A stretch of DNA of 64,000 bases, taken from assembly GCA_947628815.1 (NCBI GenBank), contig CANRBJ010000005.1:1-64000 (forward strand), given 5' to 3'. Shown here piece by piece: positions 45,259 through 54,915 of the stretch. Each line of letters starts with the position of its first letter. Within the stretch, counting starts at the first letter, position 1. The notes beneath the pieces are model-generated. The model saw nothing but the letters and a program-made list of their open reading frames with translations, was not told where the DNA came from and made no database searches. This DNA is from an uncultured Clostridia bacterium (GTDB taxonomy: Bacteria > Bacillota > Clostridia > TANB77 > CAG-508). The translations under genes and the position numbers were made by a program.

Positions 45259-46659
45259 TTATTTTAATATTTGGGTATAATTTTTTAATTCTTCTATTGC
45301 CCTATTTGCTAACATCTCATATCTTAATTTCTTATCTCTTATCTTCTCTCCTAGCTCTGGCAATATGCCAAAGTTTGCATTCATTGGTTGGAATTTTTCA
45401 TTTGGAGTAGAAATATATTTTGAAAGTGCTCCTATCATTGTATTTTTTGAAAATATTAGTTTATCTTTTTGACTTGATATTTCTTTAAATTGCTTACTTG
45501 CATTTAACCCTGCTACCATTCCGCGAAGCAATAGATTCTACATATCCTTCTACACCTGTAATTTGTCCTGCAAAATAGATGTTAGGTAATTTTTTTAGGT
45601 TATAAGTTTCATCTAATAAAACACTTGAATTAATGTATGTATTTCTATGCATTACTCCATATTTTACAAATTCTGCCTTTTCAAGTCCTGGTATCATTGA
45701 AAATACTCTTTTTTGCTCTCTAAACTTTAAATTTGTTTGAAATCCTACTAAATTAAAAATACTTCCTTCTTTATCATCTTGTCTTAATTGAACAAGTGCA
45801 TATGGGCGCTTTCCGAGTTCTTGGGTCTGTAAACCCTACTGGTTTTAGTGGACCAAATCTTAAAGTATCTATTCCTCTTTTTCCCATTACTTCAAGTGGC
45901 ATACAGCCTTCAAATATTTCTCTTTTTTCAAAACTATGCAATTCTACAACTTGAGCATTTATTAGTTCATTATAAAAATTCTCATATTCTTCTTTATTCA
46001 TAGGAAGATTTATATAATTTTCATTTTGAATATTGCTTCTTCTTTTTTTCCAATCCTCTATACTTTCTTCTTTTTTTCTTTCTTGCTCGTAACGGTCTCC
46101 CCAAAAAGCAATTTCCATATTTATACTTTCTTTAGTAACTATTGGTGCTGCAGCATCATAAAAATATAGCTTATCCATTCCTGTAATTTTTGCTATTTGT
46201 TTTGATAAATTATCTGAAGTTAATGGACCTGTTGCAATAATAACAATACCTTCTTTTGCCATTTCTTCTATAGATTTTGAATTTTTACCACCTATTTCTT
46301 CATAAATTACTTCAATATTTTCATTTTCTTTTATGCATTTTGTTACTAATTTTGCAAATTCTTCTCTATCTACAGCAAGTGCTTGACCGTGCTGGAACGC
46401 TTACTTTATCTGCACAATTTATAAGCAAAGAATTAAGCATACGTAATTCTTCTTTTAATAAACCACAAGCATTTGTATGCAAATTTGATTTAAATGAATT
46501 GCTACACACAATTTCTGCTAAGTTTTCATTAGAATGCGCCGGCGAAAACTTAATTGGTTTCATTTCATATAGTTTTACTTTTATTCCTCTTCTTGCAATT
46601 TGATATGCTGCTTCACATCCTGCAAGTCCTCCACCTATTACAGTTATATAATCGTTCAT
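45259..46659 (-). CDS. trmFO: methylenetetrahydrofolate-tRNA-(uracil-5-)-methyltransferase TrmFO, needs three +1 frameshifts
   Basis: Four ORF pieces (46366..46659, 45774..46262, 45494..45697, 45259..45531). Each frame step is +1 at in-frame CGG: VPA-[CGGT][14 protein letters not shown], DPRT-[CGGA][16 protein letters not shown], VESIAS-[CGGA]-MVAGLNA. N-terminus [29 protein letters not shown]. Confidence 0.93.
45520..45523 (-). other. CGGA +1 frameshift site 3 of trmFO (TCG CGGA ATG)
   Basis: Restores VESIASGMVAG. Confidence 0.93.
45812..45815 (-). other. CGGA +1 frameshift site 2 of trmFO (ACT CGGA AAG)
   Basis: Restores DPRTGKRPYA. Confidence 0.93.
46386..46389 (-). other. CGGT +1 frameshift site 1 of trmFO (GCA CGGT CAA)
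   Basis: Restores [12 protein letters not shown]. Confidence 0.93.
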
Positions 46660-46701
46660 TTTTTACCTCTTTTATTAAATTTTCTTCACTATATATTATA
46701 T

Positions 46702-46918
46702 TTAGTTAGAAGAGCCTCCTCCTAAACTTCCACTGCTACTACTGCTACTCGAAGGACTAGATGACATAACATATAAAGTATTGTTTTCATTTACAATCAT
46801 ATTTATGTGATTGTATAGTATAATCATTAGTTGATGTTACTGCTAATGATTGATTTGGTATTAGCAACAAACAACATATAATTAAAACAAATAGTCCAAG
46901 TAAAATTTTTTGTTTCAT
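46702..46918 (-). pseudogene. remnant of DUF2207-type membrane protein (partner of LemA), core deleted
   Basis: Signal-peptide-like MKQKILLGLFVLIICCLLLIPNQSLAVTSTNDYTIQS, then in another frame INMIVNENNTLYV and a Ser/Gly-rich tail SSSSSSSGSLGGGSSN*. Confidence 0.6.
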
Positions 46919-46919
46919 A

Positions 46920-47471
46920 TTATAAATCCACCTTTACATTATTTTTTTCTTCTGTATTTGCTTCGAACATTGTAGCTGAGTGAAATCCAAATATGCTTGC
47001 AATAATATTACTAGGAAACATTTGGGTTTTATTATTAAAAATTCTTACAGTTCCATTGTAATATTTTCTGCTATTTGCAATTTCGTCTTCTACTTTAGTT
47101 AAATTATGACTTAATTCTATAAAATTTTGACTAGCCTTTAAATCAGGATAATTTTCAGAAATAGCCATAATTTTTGATAGTCCGTTAGTTAATTGTTCGT
47201 TTATATTAATTTTTTTATCTATTGACATACTTTCATAAGTGTTTGTTCTTAAAGAAGTTACTTGTTCAATAGTTTCTTTTTCATATTTTGCATATCCTTT
47301 AACAACTTCTACTAAGTTAGGAATTAAATCCCATCTCTTTTTTAAATATACATCCATTGTAGAAAATGCCTCTTTCACGAGGTTGTTAGATTTTATTAGT
47401 CCATTATATGTTATAAAAATATATAACAATAATAATATTATTAATCCAATAATTATATATAATGTTATCAT
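46920..47471 (-). CDS. LemA family protein
   Basis: YNGLIKSNNLVKEAFSTMDVYLKKRWDLIPNLVEVVKGYAKYEKETIEQVTSLR. Confidence 0.95.
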   Translation of the reverse strand: MITLYIIIGLIILLLLYIFITYNGLIKSNNLVKEAFSTMDVYLKKRWDLIPNLVEVVKGYAKYEKETIEQVTSLRTNTYESMSIDKKININEQLTNGLSKIMAISENYPDLKASQNFIELSHNLTKVEDEIANSRKYYNGTVRIFNNKTQMFPSNIIASIFGFHSATMFEANTEEKNNVKVDL

Positions 47472-47614
47472 AATTTATTTAATTTGCACCTCCTTGTATA
47501 AATAATTATTACATTTTCATTATAAAATATTTCTATTTTTTTATCAATAATTTTTACATTATTTCTATTGTTTATTCACATAATTTATATGATATTTCCT
47601 ATACAATAAAAAAA

Positions 47615-47658
47615 CTTTGGAGAAGTTGAAAATTTTCTATTTTTTCACCTCTCCAAAG
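47615..47658 (-). terminator. Rho-independent terminator
   Basis: ctttggagaagttgaaaa...ttttttcacctctccaaag. Confidence 0.75.
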
Positions 47659-47683
47659 AAATATTACATTAAATCTTTTCTTA

Positions 47684-48452
47684 TTATTTATTCATTTTTT
47701 TATTAATTAATTTTACTCTAATACCCAAAGTCATTGCTATTGCACTAGATATAATAAGTAATATGTATATTGCTATATTAGAATAACCTGTTTGCGGTAA
47801 TCTGCCACTTTTTAAATTTTCTTCTTCAGTGGTACTTATTTTAGTTGTACTATCATTTTCAACTACTGGTTCACTTACGCTTCCATTTCCACTTTCATTG
47901 CTATCTCCGATAGTTACTCCATTATCATCACCATTTAAATCTACATTTCCACTTGAACCATTTTGATCTACTACTATTATTCCTACAGAACTATCGTTAC
48001 TTGCTACATCTGTTTCTGCAGTTGATGCAGAAATATTAGTTAATTTAATTATTGTTTCTCCTAATTTTGCTTCATCTTTTACTTTAAAAGTAATAGTTCC
48101 TAGCTTTCCGAGTATTATTTACAACTTTACCATCACTTGTGTTTCCTACAATTAATTTTTCTTGATAAAATGGTTTTTCCCAAATATCAGTACCTTCTGT
48201 TGATACATATTCTAAAACAGAAGAATCAAAATCTAACTTTGCTGTATACGCACCAATTCCTTTTTCTCCACTTTCAATAGAAATATCACTTAGCATAATA
48301 GTAACTACTATATTTTCTCCTTTTTTCACTTGAGAATTATCTACATTTAAAGACATTTCAAAACTATCATTTGCAGCATATACAGTTGTTGCGAATATTA
48401 ATAATATTGCAATTATCATTGAACATATTATATTTTTACTTTTTATATTCAT
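47684..48452 (-). CDS. cohesin-domain LPxTG surface protein, needs +1 frameshift at CGGA (48107-48110)
   Basis: Signal peptide, cohesin-like FEMSLNVDNSQVKKGENIVVTIMLSDI...GIGAYTAKLDFDSSVLEYVST...GKVVNNT, then +1: GKLGTITFKVKDEAKLGETIIKLTNISAS...LPQTGYSNIAIYILLIISSAIAMTLGIRVKLINKKMNK*. Confidence 0.88.
48107..48110 (-). other. CGGA +1 frameshift site (ACT CGGA AAG)
   Basis: Restores the last cohesin strands, linker and LPQTG anchor. Confidence 0.9.
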
Positions 48453-48491
48453 TTTCCTTTCTCCTTAAATTCAATATTTTTATTATTTATA

Positions 48492-51400
48492 TTACTCTGC
48501 TTCTATTTGTTTTAATAATAGTCTTTTCATTAGTAACAAATCTGTTGCTGTCATTTGTCCATCTTTATTTATATCAGCTTCTTTAAAATCGTCGCCTGTT
48601 AAAATCCATTCTTTTTTGTCTCCTGCTACTAAATGTCTTTTTACTAATAGAAGGTCTGTTGATGTTATTTTTCCATCTTTATTTACATCTCCTTCTAAAA
48701 TTTCACTATCACTTCCAGTGTTTTTATCATCGTCATCTTGTTTTTCTTCTATCCAATTTACTTTTGCTACTGCCTTTCCTACATTTCCTGCTGCATCTTC
48801 AAATTCAAATGTAAATTCACCATTTTTATCAAATGTAAATTCTCTATTTGTACCATTATTTGTAACTACTATTTCTTCACTCTCATTTATTAACTTAGCT
48901 GTTACTGGTTCGCTTGTTTCTTCATTAATACTGTAAATAATTTCAGCTGTTGGTTTATCTTTATCTATCCAGTCTACTTTTGCTTTATGCTCTTGTATTT
49001 CTACATTTCCAGTATCTAAAGCATCTTTATATTGGAATGTAAACTCCGAATTCTTTTCAAATGTATATTTATTCGTAGCACCATTATTTACAATTTTTAC
49101 ATCTAATTTATCACCTTCAGAATTAATCATATATGGGTTAATAGTTGCTACAACATTTTTATTTGTTAATTTTGTAATATCATATGATATATCACTTGCT
49201 ATTATGTTATTGTCTTCAAGGTAATTTGCTTTTATACTCTTATACGCTATGTTACTTGCTTTATCTAAAAATTTAAATTCATAATCTCCACTTTCTTCAA
49301 ATGTATATTCTAGTGGATTTGTTTTTACTTGTTGTAATCTTCTAAAAGCTTCTTTTTCATTATCTTGTATATCTACACTATTTCCATTTTCATCTAAAAA
49401 GTCCTCTCCTGTTACTTCGCCGTTTGTTAATATTGTTACATATGTTTCAACATTTTCAGATTTTCCTGTTGTATTTGCATAAGTATTTTTTACAATATTA
49501 CCATCGCTGTCTAACTCACTTTGTTTATATACGTTACCTGCTTCATCTAAATATGAAATTTTTGATACTTTTTTATCATTGACTTCTATATAGTTTATTT
49601 TATTATTATTTTTGTCTAATAAATATACGTCTTCACTTATGCTATCTAATAAAATAGATAACTTTTTATCTCCATCTAATTTATATTCTACATTAGCTGT
49701 TGGAGTATCTTTATCTATCCAAGTTACTTCTGCTGTAGCGGTTCCCTTATTTCCATCTTTATCTTTAAATTCAAATGTGAATTTTCCGTTTTCTTTAAAT
49801 ACATAGGTATCTTTTCCGTCATTGTTTGTAATTGTAATTTCTGTACTTGGATTAATAAGTCTTACAATTACATAGTCGCTTGTTTCCTCTTTTGTACTAT
49901 AATATATTCCTGCTGTTGGTTTTGTTCTATCAACTTTTGTTATATCTTCAAATAAATTTACCATTGCAATTGATCCAAACATGTTATATGTTTCTAATTC
50001 TAATTTTACATATTTGGCTTGCATACTGCTTTTTAAGTCAATTTTTCTTAATTCAGTATTTTGTGGATAGTCTTCGCTTTTTATTGCATTTGTCCAATTT
50101 TCACCATCCATACTTACATATACTGTCATATTTTTTACATAATCTGGGTCATCTGGTTTATATTTTGTTTGTATAAATTCTACTGCTGATATATATCTTG
50201 GTTCATCTAATTCTATAACTATATATGGTTTTATTCCTTGATCTATAACGTTATATCTAAAATCTGTATGCCACATTGTATTAATGTTTCCATCAATTGC
50301 GTTTGGTGCATAGAATGGTCTTTTTCCATCCACTGACTGGCTTGAATATCCTGCATTTTCTTCATTATCTGGATATCCTTTAATTGATAAGTTAGTTACA
50401 CTAATGTATTTTCTTTCATCTGGTTGGTTATCTTGTGTAAATTTATATACTTCTGATGCTTTACTTGCAAGTTTATTCCCTGTTGGTGCTTGCCTTACTT
50501 GTACAGTTTTATCTCCTGTTAAGTCTGGTGAAGCTACACTATATGAAGTCCAATTGTCTCCTTCTTTATATCTCCACTGCGTACTTAGGTCAACTCCCAT
50601 AACACGGTTTTCTAAATCATTAGCATATAAGTTATTTAGTAATTCTTGTTCTTCAATATCTATTTTGTATATATTACTTTCAGAGTAATCTGTTCCAACT
50701 ATATGGATATAAATATCATTTTCTGCAGTAATACTTTCTACTTCACTCTTTGTTAATTGTAATTTATGTGCCTCATCTGCATCAAAAGAAATTTCTTTCC
50801 ATTTTTGTTTATCATTTATAGTGCTTGCTCCACTTAAGTTATAATCCCAACGTACTCCTACTCCATCAAAACGGCTAGATAATACGATTTTTTCTGCATC
50901 TGCTCCATCAAACGAGAAACTAGCAAGAGATGTATCTGTTTGACCAAGTAAATAATTTGCTACAACTCTTGTAATACCTGGTTGATAAACTTTATAAGTT
51001 TCAGGATTTTTAGCAGTATCATCGCTTAAATTTTTTCCTTCATTTAATAATTCTGTTTCTAAAAGTGTAAAACTAAATGAATATTTTATATCTTTAATTT
51101 TTGGTTCTATTTGGTCTAATAAATTTTTCATTGGTAATGGGAATGGCATTAAAGCTTCTCCTAATTCTTTTGCCAAATTGTAGTAATCTTCATCTGTTCT
51201 ATTAGTATCAGCATTATAGACATTTATTAATCCCCACCATGCATCAATATTAATTTTTTGAACTTTTAATGCTTCTCTATATATTTCTTCTTTTTTCTTT
51301 AAATCATTATTATATAAGTCTGCAGTCATTATAATTTTTTCTGATTTTTCATAGTTTGCATAATCATTTATAGCCTCTTGTGATAACATCATATAGGTCG

Positions 51401-53258
51401 CTGCCCAACCCTCTACATACGAGTCGCTACCCCAACCAAGTGGCATTCTTGTTTGCATTTTTTCAGATTTTCCAGATTGAGCCCAACCTGAAACGTCGTT
51501 ATCCATAGACCAGTATCCTTTACCATTTGCGTCTTTTCTATAGTAGATAATAGCAGCATGACCTGGTTGACTTATAACAGATGCTGGTGTACCATGTGCT
51601 GCACGAATATGGCAACCTAGTTTTGATATACCACCACAAACAGCTCCTGTTTCATATTTATTTCTCATACTCATCCATGCCTTATATACATGGTCATTTT
51701 CTGTACTATATGTTACATGGTATTCTGAAAATATTCCTTCAAATAATTGATCCCAATATGTGTATTGTAAACTAGGATCATGAAATTCTTTTCTTTCAAA
51801 ATCTGGCCATACATAAGCAATATATGTATGTGGTTGTAAATATTTTTCTGGTTGATTTTGGTTCTCATCTATTCTTTTTTGTGTATAAGCATTTAACCAT
51901 TCAAGTTCCTCGTCATCTGTAATGTTATTCATTACATAACGCATTTCTTCAACTGTTAATGCTTCAAACCATGGTGTATGGTCTTGAACTGGCGTACCAT
52001 CATCTTTTAATACTGGTGTAATAGTACCATCTTCACTTACATTTCTAACTACTATGAATTTTCCTTCATCATATAATTTCTTATAAATTTTGTAACGATT
52101 TACAGAATCTGATCTATTGCTTGGGTGATCTATTTGAGCCCAATATCCAACTTTTGTTGCATGAGTTAAAGAAAGTGAAATCGCCATTTTCTTATATACT
52201 TCACCTTTTGTTAAATTTTTATCCCATGGATTATTTGTCTTTGTTTCATTTTTAAAATCTTCTTTATATTCTTTATAAAGCCTAGAAAGTTCTTTTATTG
52301 AATTATAATAACTTCCACCATCTGGAGCTCCACCTAATACATATAGACGAAGATTATTTACGTCTGACATTAACCATTTTACTGCTTCTTCATAATCTGG
52401 ATCTAAGTTTACTATATTCACCAAAAGGTCATATCCAACATTATTTACAAAATTTCTTTTTAATAAAACAAATTCTTTTTCATTTATTTGTTTATCTAGC
52501 TCTATGTCTTTTAATTCTGCATCATATTGTTCTACTGTTTTAATAAAATCTATATCCTCTGGTTTCTTCTCTTCATATCCATCTTTATATAATTTTGCGT
52601 TTGCATAAACAGAATGGTCTGATGCATTACTTCCGTTTCTATCGCAATATAGTTTTAAATATTTTATTTCGTCATTAAGATCTATTGTAACAAGTTCAGC
52701 ATTAGCATTTGCTCTTAAAACATTAGATTCTTTTTCTAGTTTCCAATCTGTTCCGTTAGTAGATGTAAATATTTTGAATTTAACACCGTCCCCGTTAGTT
52801 CCACGGCTTTCATCTACACCAATATAAGTAGAGAAATGGTCAAAATCATAATCACTGATATCATATATTAATGTTGATGTAGCATGAGCCGAAATACCTT
52901 TTAAGAATGATTTTTTCTCTCCATCTACAATTAATGTAATTAATCCATTATTATATTGTGTTTCTAAATTACTATCTAAAGTAATACTTCCCCATTCAAC
53001 AGAAGATTTTTCACTAATTGTTTCTGTTGGTTCTTTAATATATTCTATATCAGATAAATATTTGTACATCTCTTGAGACTTGCTACCACTTGATGAAGAA
53101 TTGTTTTTTTCTTCCATTTTTTTAATAAAACTTGTTTTAACAATTCCTAAACTTTGTACATTTTTTTCAAATGATAAAAAAACTATTAATAATAAAATAA
53201 GAATTATACTTACCACTGGTAGTATTATTCCTTTTTTAATTATTATATTTTTTTTCAC
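48492..53258 (-). CDS. large surface protein: NPCBM-like module, transglutaminase-like region, F5/8 type C-like module, Ig-like repeats, C-terminal type I dockerin
   Basis: NPCBM SVEWGSITLDSNLETQYNNG...KGISAHATSTLIYDIS; AVCGGISKLGCHIRAAHGTPASVISQPGHAAIIYY; discoidin SAVEFIQTKY; dockerin GDVNKDGKITSTDLLLVKRHL...ADINKDGQMTATDLLLMKRLLL. Confidence 0.85.
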   Translation of the reverse strand: MKKNIIIKKGIILPVVSIILILLLIVFLSFEKNVQSLGIVKTSFIKKMEEKNNSSSSGSKSQEMYKYLSDIEYIKEPTETISEKSSVEWGSITLDSNLETQYNNGLITLIVDGEKKSFLKGISAHATSTLIYDISDYDFDHFSTYIGVDESRGTNGDGVKFKIFTSTNGTDWKLEKESNVLRANANAELVTIDLNDEIKYLKLYCDRNGSNASDHSVYANAKLYKDGYEEKKPEDIDFIKTVEQYDAELKDIELDKQINEKEFVLLKRNFVNNVGYDLLVNIVNLDPDYEEAVKWLMSDVNNLRLYVLGGAPDGGSYYNSIKELSRLYKEYKEDFKNETKTNNPWDKNLTKGEVYKKMAISLSLTHATKVGYWAQIDHPSNRSDSVNRYKIYKKLYDEGKFIVVRNVSEDGTITPVLKDDGTPVQDHTPWFEALTVEEMRYVMNNITDDEELEWLNAYTQKRIDENQNQPEKYLQPHTYIAYVWPDFERKEFHDPSLQYTYWDQLFEGIFSEYHVTYSTENDHVYKAWMSMRNKYETGAVCGGISKLGCHIRAAHGTPASVISQPGHAAIIYYRKDANGKGYWSMDNDVSGWAQSGKSEKMQTRMPLGWGSDSYVEGWAATYMMLSQEAINDYANYEKSEKIIMTADLYNNDLKKKEEIYREALKVQKINIDAWWGLINVYNADTNRTDEDYYNLAKELGEALMPFPLPMKNLLDQIEPKIKDIKYSFSFTLLETELLNEGKNLSDDTAKNPETYKVYQPGITRVVANYLLGQTDTSLASFSFDGADAEKIVLSSRFDGVGVRWDYNLSGASTINDKQKWKEISFDADEAHKLQLTKSEVESITAENDIYIHIVGTDYSESNIYKIDIEEQELLNNLYANDLENRVMGVDLSTQWRYKEGDNWTSYSVASPDLTGDKTVQVRQAPTGNKLASKASEVYKFTQDNQPDERKYISVTNLSIKGYPDNEENAGYSSQSVDGKRPFYAPNAIDGNINTMWHTDFRYNVIDQGIKPYIVIELDEPRYISAVEFIQTKYKPDDPDYVKNMTVYVSMDGENWTNAIKSEDYPQNTELRKIDLKSSMQAKYVKLELETYNMFGSIAMVNLFEDITKVDRTKPTAGIYYSTKEETSDYVIVRLINPSTEITITNNDGKDTYVFKENGKFTFEFKDKDGNKGTATAEVTWIDKDTPTANVEYKLDGDKKLSILLDSISEDVYLLDKNNNKINYIEVNDKKVSKISYLDEAGNVYKQSELDSDGNIVKNTYANTTGKSENVETYVTILTNGEVTGEDFLDENGNSVDIQDNEKEAFRRLQQVKTNPLEYTFEESGDYEFKFLDKASNIAYKSIKANYLEDNNIIASDISYDITKLTNKNVVATINPYMINSEGDKLDVKIVNNGATNKYTFEKNSEFTFQYKDALDTGNVEIQEHKAKVDWIDKDKPTAEIIYSINEETSEPVTAKLINESEEIVVTNNGTNREFTFDKNGEFTFEFEDAAGNVGKAVAKVNWIEEKQDDDDKNTGSDSEILEGDVNKDGKITSTDLLLVKRHLVAGDKKEWILTGDDFKEADINKDGQMTATDLLLMKRLLLKQIEAE
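48766..49965 (-). repeat. tandem Ig-like repeat units within the dockerin protein
   Basis: Repeated pattern KPTAEIIYSINEETSEPVTAKLINESEEIVVTNN...FTFEFEDAAGNVGKAVAKVNWI / TAGIYYSTKEETSDYVIVRLINPSTEITITNN...FTFEFKDKDGNKGTATAEVTWI. Confidence 0.75.
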
Positions 53259-53513
53259 TAAAATCCCCCCTTTTATAAATTTCTCCTATATTATACCATA
53301 ATTCTCTATTTCTGTAAATATTTTTTATGCAAGACTTTAGTAGTATTTCACGAAAATTAAAAAATTATAATTTATGTAATTTTTTGTTGAAAAATTTTTA
53401 AAAAAATAAAAAATTACATAAAAAAAAATTTTTTTAACATACTATTAATAGTTACGAATGTCAAGATTTATTTTTTAGGCATTCTATAATATTTTTGAAA
53501 GGATGAAAAGAAA

Positions 53514-54638
53514 ATGACAAATGTTAAAAAGATTATTTTATTTTTAGCCATACTATTTAGTGCTATAATTTTAGCACCTAATTTTTCAAATGCGGCAACA
53601 ACTACTAATGTAGGGACCGAAGATGCTTTAAATGAAGCAATTACAAATGCAACAGATGGAGATACTATTTTACTAACTGCTGATATAGCATTAAGTAAAC
53701 CAATTGAAATATCTCAAAAAACAATTACTATTGATGGTGCAAATCATACAATTTCTAGAAATACTGAAAGTTGGGAAGATGTTGGACAAAATGCTACTTT
53801 AATCACTTCAGGAATTGAAGCTAAAGTTACTCTTTCAAATCTTGTTTTAAGATATAGTAAAAAATATGGTGCTCAATCATATAATGGTGGTTATTTAATA
53901 CTTGATAATGTTACTGTTGCTGATTGTGGTTATGGTGGAATTATAGTAAATGCTGGTACTGTTGAAATTAGAGATTTAACATTACACAGAAATGGAGGAC
54001 AATCTAACAATGGTATTGAGATTGCAAAAGGTTTAAGCGTAAATACTGGAAACAATCAACCTACTTTAATAATGAATGGTAAATTATCATCTACAGAAGA
54101 TGAAAATGTTATTTACATTGCTATAAATGACCAATTATCTGAATTTGCAGTAGAAAATACAGACACAACTATAAATAAAATTTTAGGCAGTGGAAATAAG
54201 GTTGTAGTTACTGATGAATTTAACAATATAATTTTTGAAAGTAATACAACTAACAAAGCACAACTTTCAGGTGACCCTTTCATTCCTAATATAACAATTA
54301 CTATAAATGCAATGGGGCAAAATGTAGCAGCAACACTTCCACAAGGATCTGTTCTTACAAAGGAACAATTACAACAAAAAATAAACTTACAATCTTTAGG
54401 TTTAACTGATTATACTATTGATGGTTTTTTCACTGAACAGGAATTTAAAACAGAATATGACTATACAAAGCCTTTTACAGAAAATACAATATTATTTGCA
54501 AAACTTAGTCAAGTAACAAAAGAACCTACAAAAGATACTTCTCCAAAAACTGGTGTAGAAGATTATATGCAAATTGCAGTATTAGTTCTTATTGCATCAA
54601 CTCTTGGTGTTGTAGCATTAAGAAAAAAAGAATACTAA
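53514..54638 (+). CDS. secreted sortase-anchored protein (SPKTG) with parallel beta-helix-like region
   Basis: signal peptide; TIDGANHTISRN...LILDNVTVADCGYGGIIVNAGTVEIRDLTLHRNGG; C-terminal DTSPKTGVEDYMQIAVLVLIASTLGVVALRKKEY. Confidence 0.8.
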   Translation: MTNVKKIILFLAILFSAIILAPNFSNAATTTNVGTEDALNEAITNATDGDTILLTADIALSKPIEISQKTITIDGANHTISRNTESWEDVGQNATLITSGIEAKVTLSNLVLRYSKKYGAQSYNGGYLILDNVTVADCGYGGIIVNAGTVEIRDLTLHRNGGQSNNGIEIAKGLSVNTGNNQPTLIMNGKLSSTEDENVIYIAINDQLSEFAVENTDTTINKILGSGNKVVVTDEFNNIIFESNTTNKAQLSGDPFIPNITITINAMGQNVAATLPQGSVLTKEQLQQKINLQSLGLTDYTIDGFFTEQEFKTEYDYTKPFTENTILFAKLSQVTKEPTKDTSPKTGVEDYMQIAVLVLIASTLGVVALRKKEY

Positions 54639-54646
54639 TATGAAAT

Positions 54647-54670
54647 AAAAAGGGAGGTTACCCTCCCCTT
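54647..54670. terminator. bidirectional terminator
   Basis: aaaagggaggttaccctcccctt hairpin between convergent genes. Confidence 0.65.
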
Positions 54671-54687
54671 CAACTAAATTATGCCGC

Positions 54688-54837
54688 CTACTTGTTTTCT
54701 TTGTTCTCACAAGATTGGTTTCCTACTGTGCAAGACGTTTTGCACGCAGACTGGCACGACGTTTGGCATTCACCACATCCGCCTTTTTTCACGGTGTTTT
54801 GTAACTTTTTTGTGTTTAGTGTCTTAATGTGTTTCAT
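54688..54837 (-). CDS. SCIFF (six-cysteine) ranthipeptide precursor
   Basis: Below the ORF-track cutoff. Translation MKHIKTLNTKKLQNTVKKGGCGECQTSCQSACKTSCTVGNQSCENKENK*; GGAGGTGGT RBS upstream. Confidence 0.95.
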   Translation of the reverse strand: MKHIKTLNTKKLQNTVKKGGCGECQTSCQSACKTSCTVGNQSCENKENK

Positions 54838-54915
54838 AGTACCACCTCCGTGTTTAGTTTTATAGACTTAAAAAGTCTTTAGTATTATATATCTTTTTTT
54901 ATAAAATGTCAAAAT

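Noticed and set aside
45259-46659. trmFO as a pseudogene with random frameshifts
   Set aside because: All three lesions are the same event (extra C before a conserved GGN Gly codon, in-frame CGG, +1) and the rest of the gene is perfectly conserved; the same lesion recurs in six other genes.
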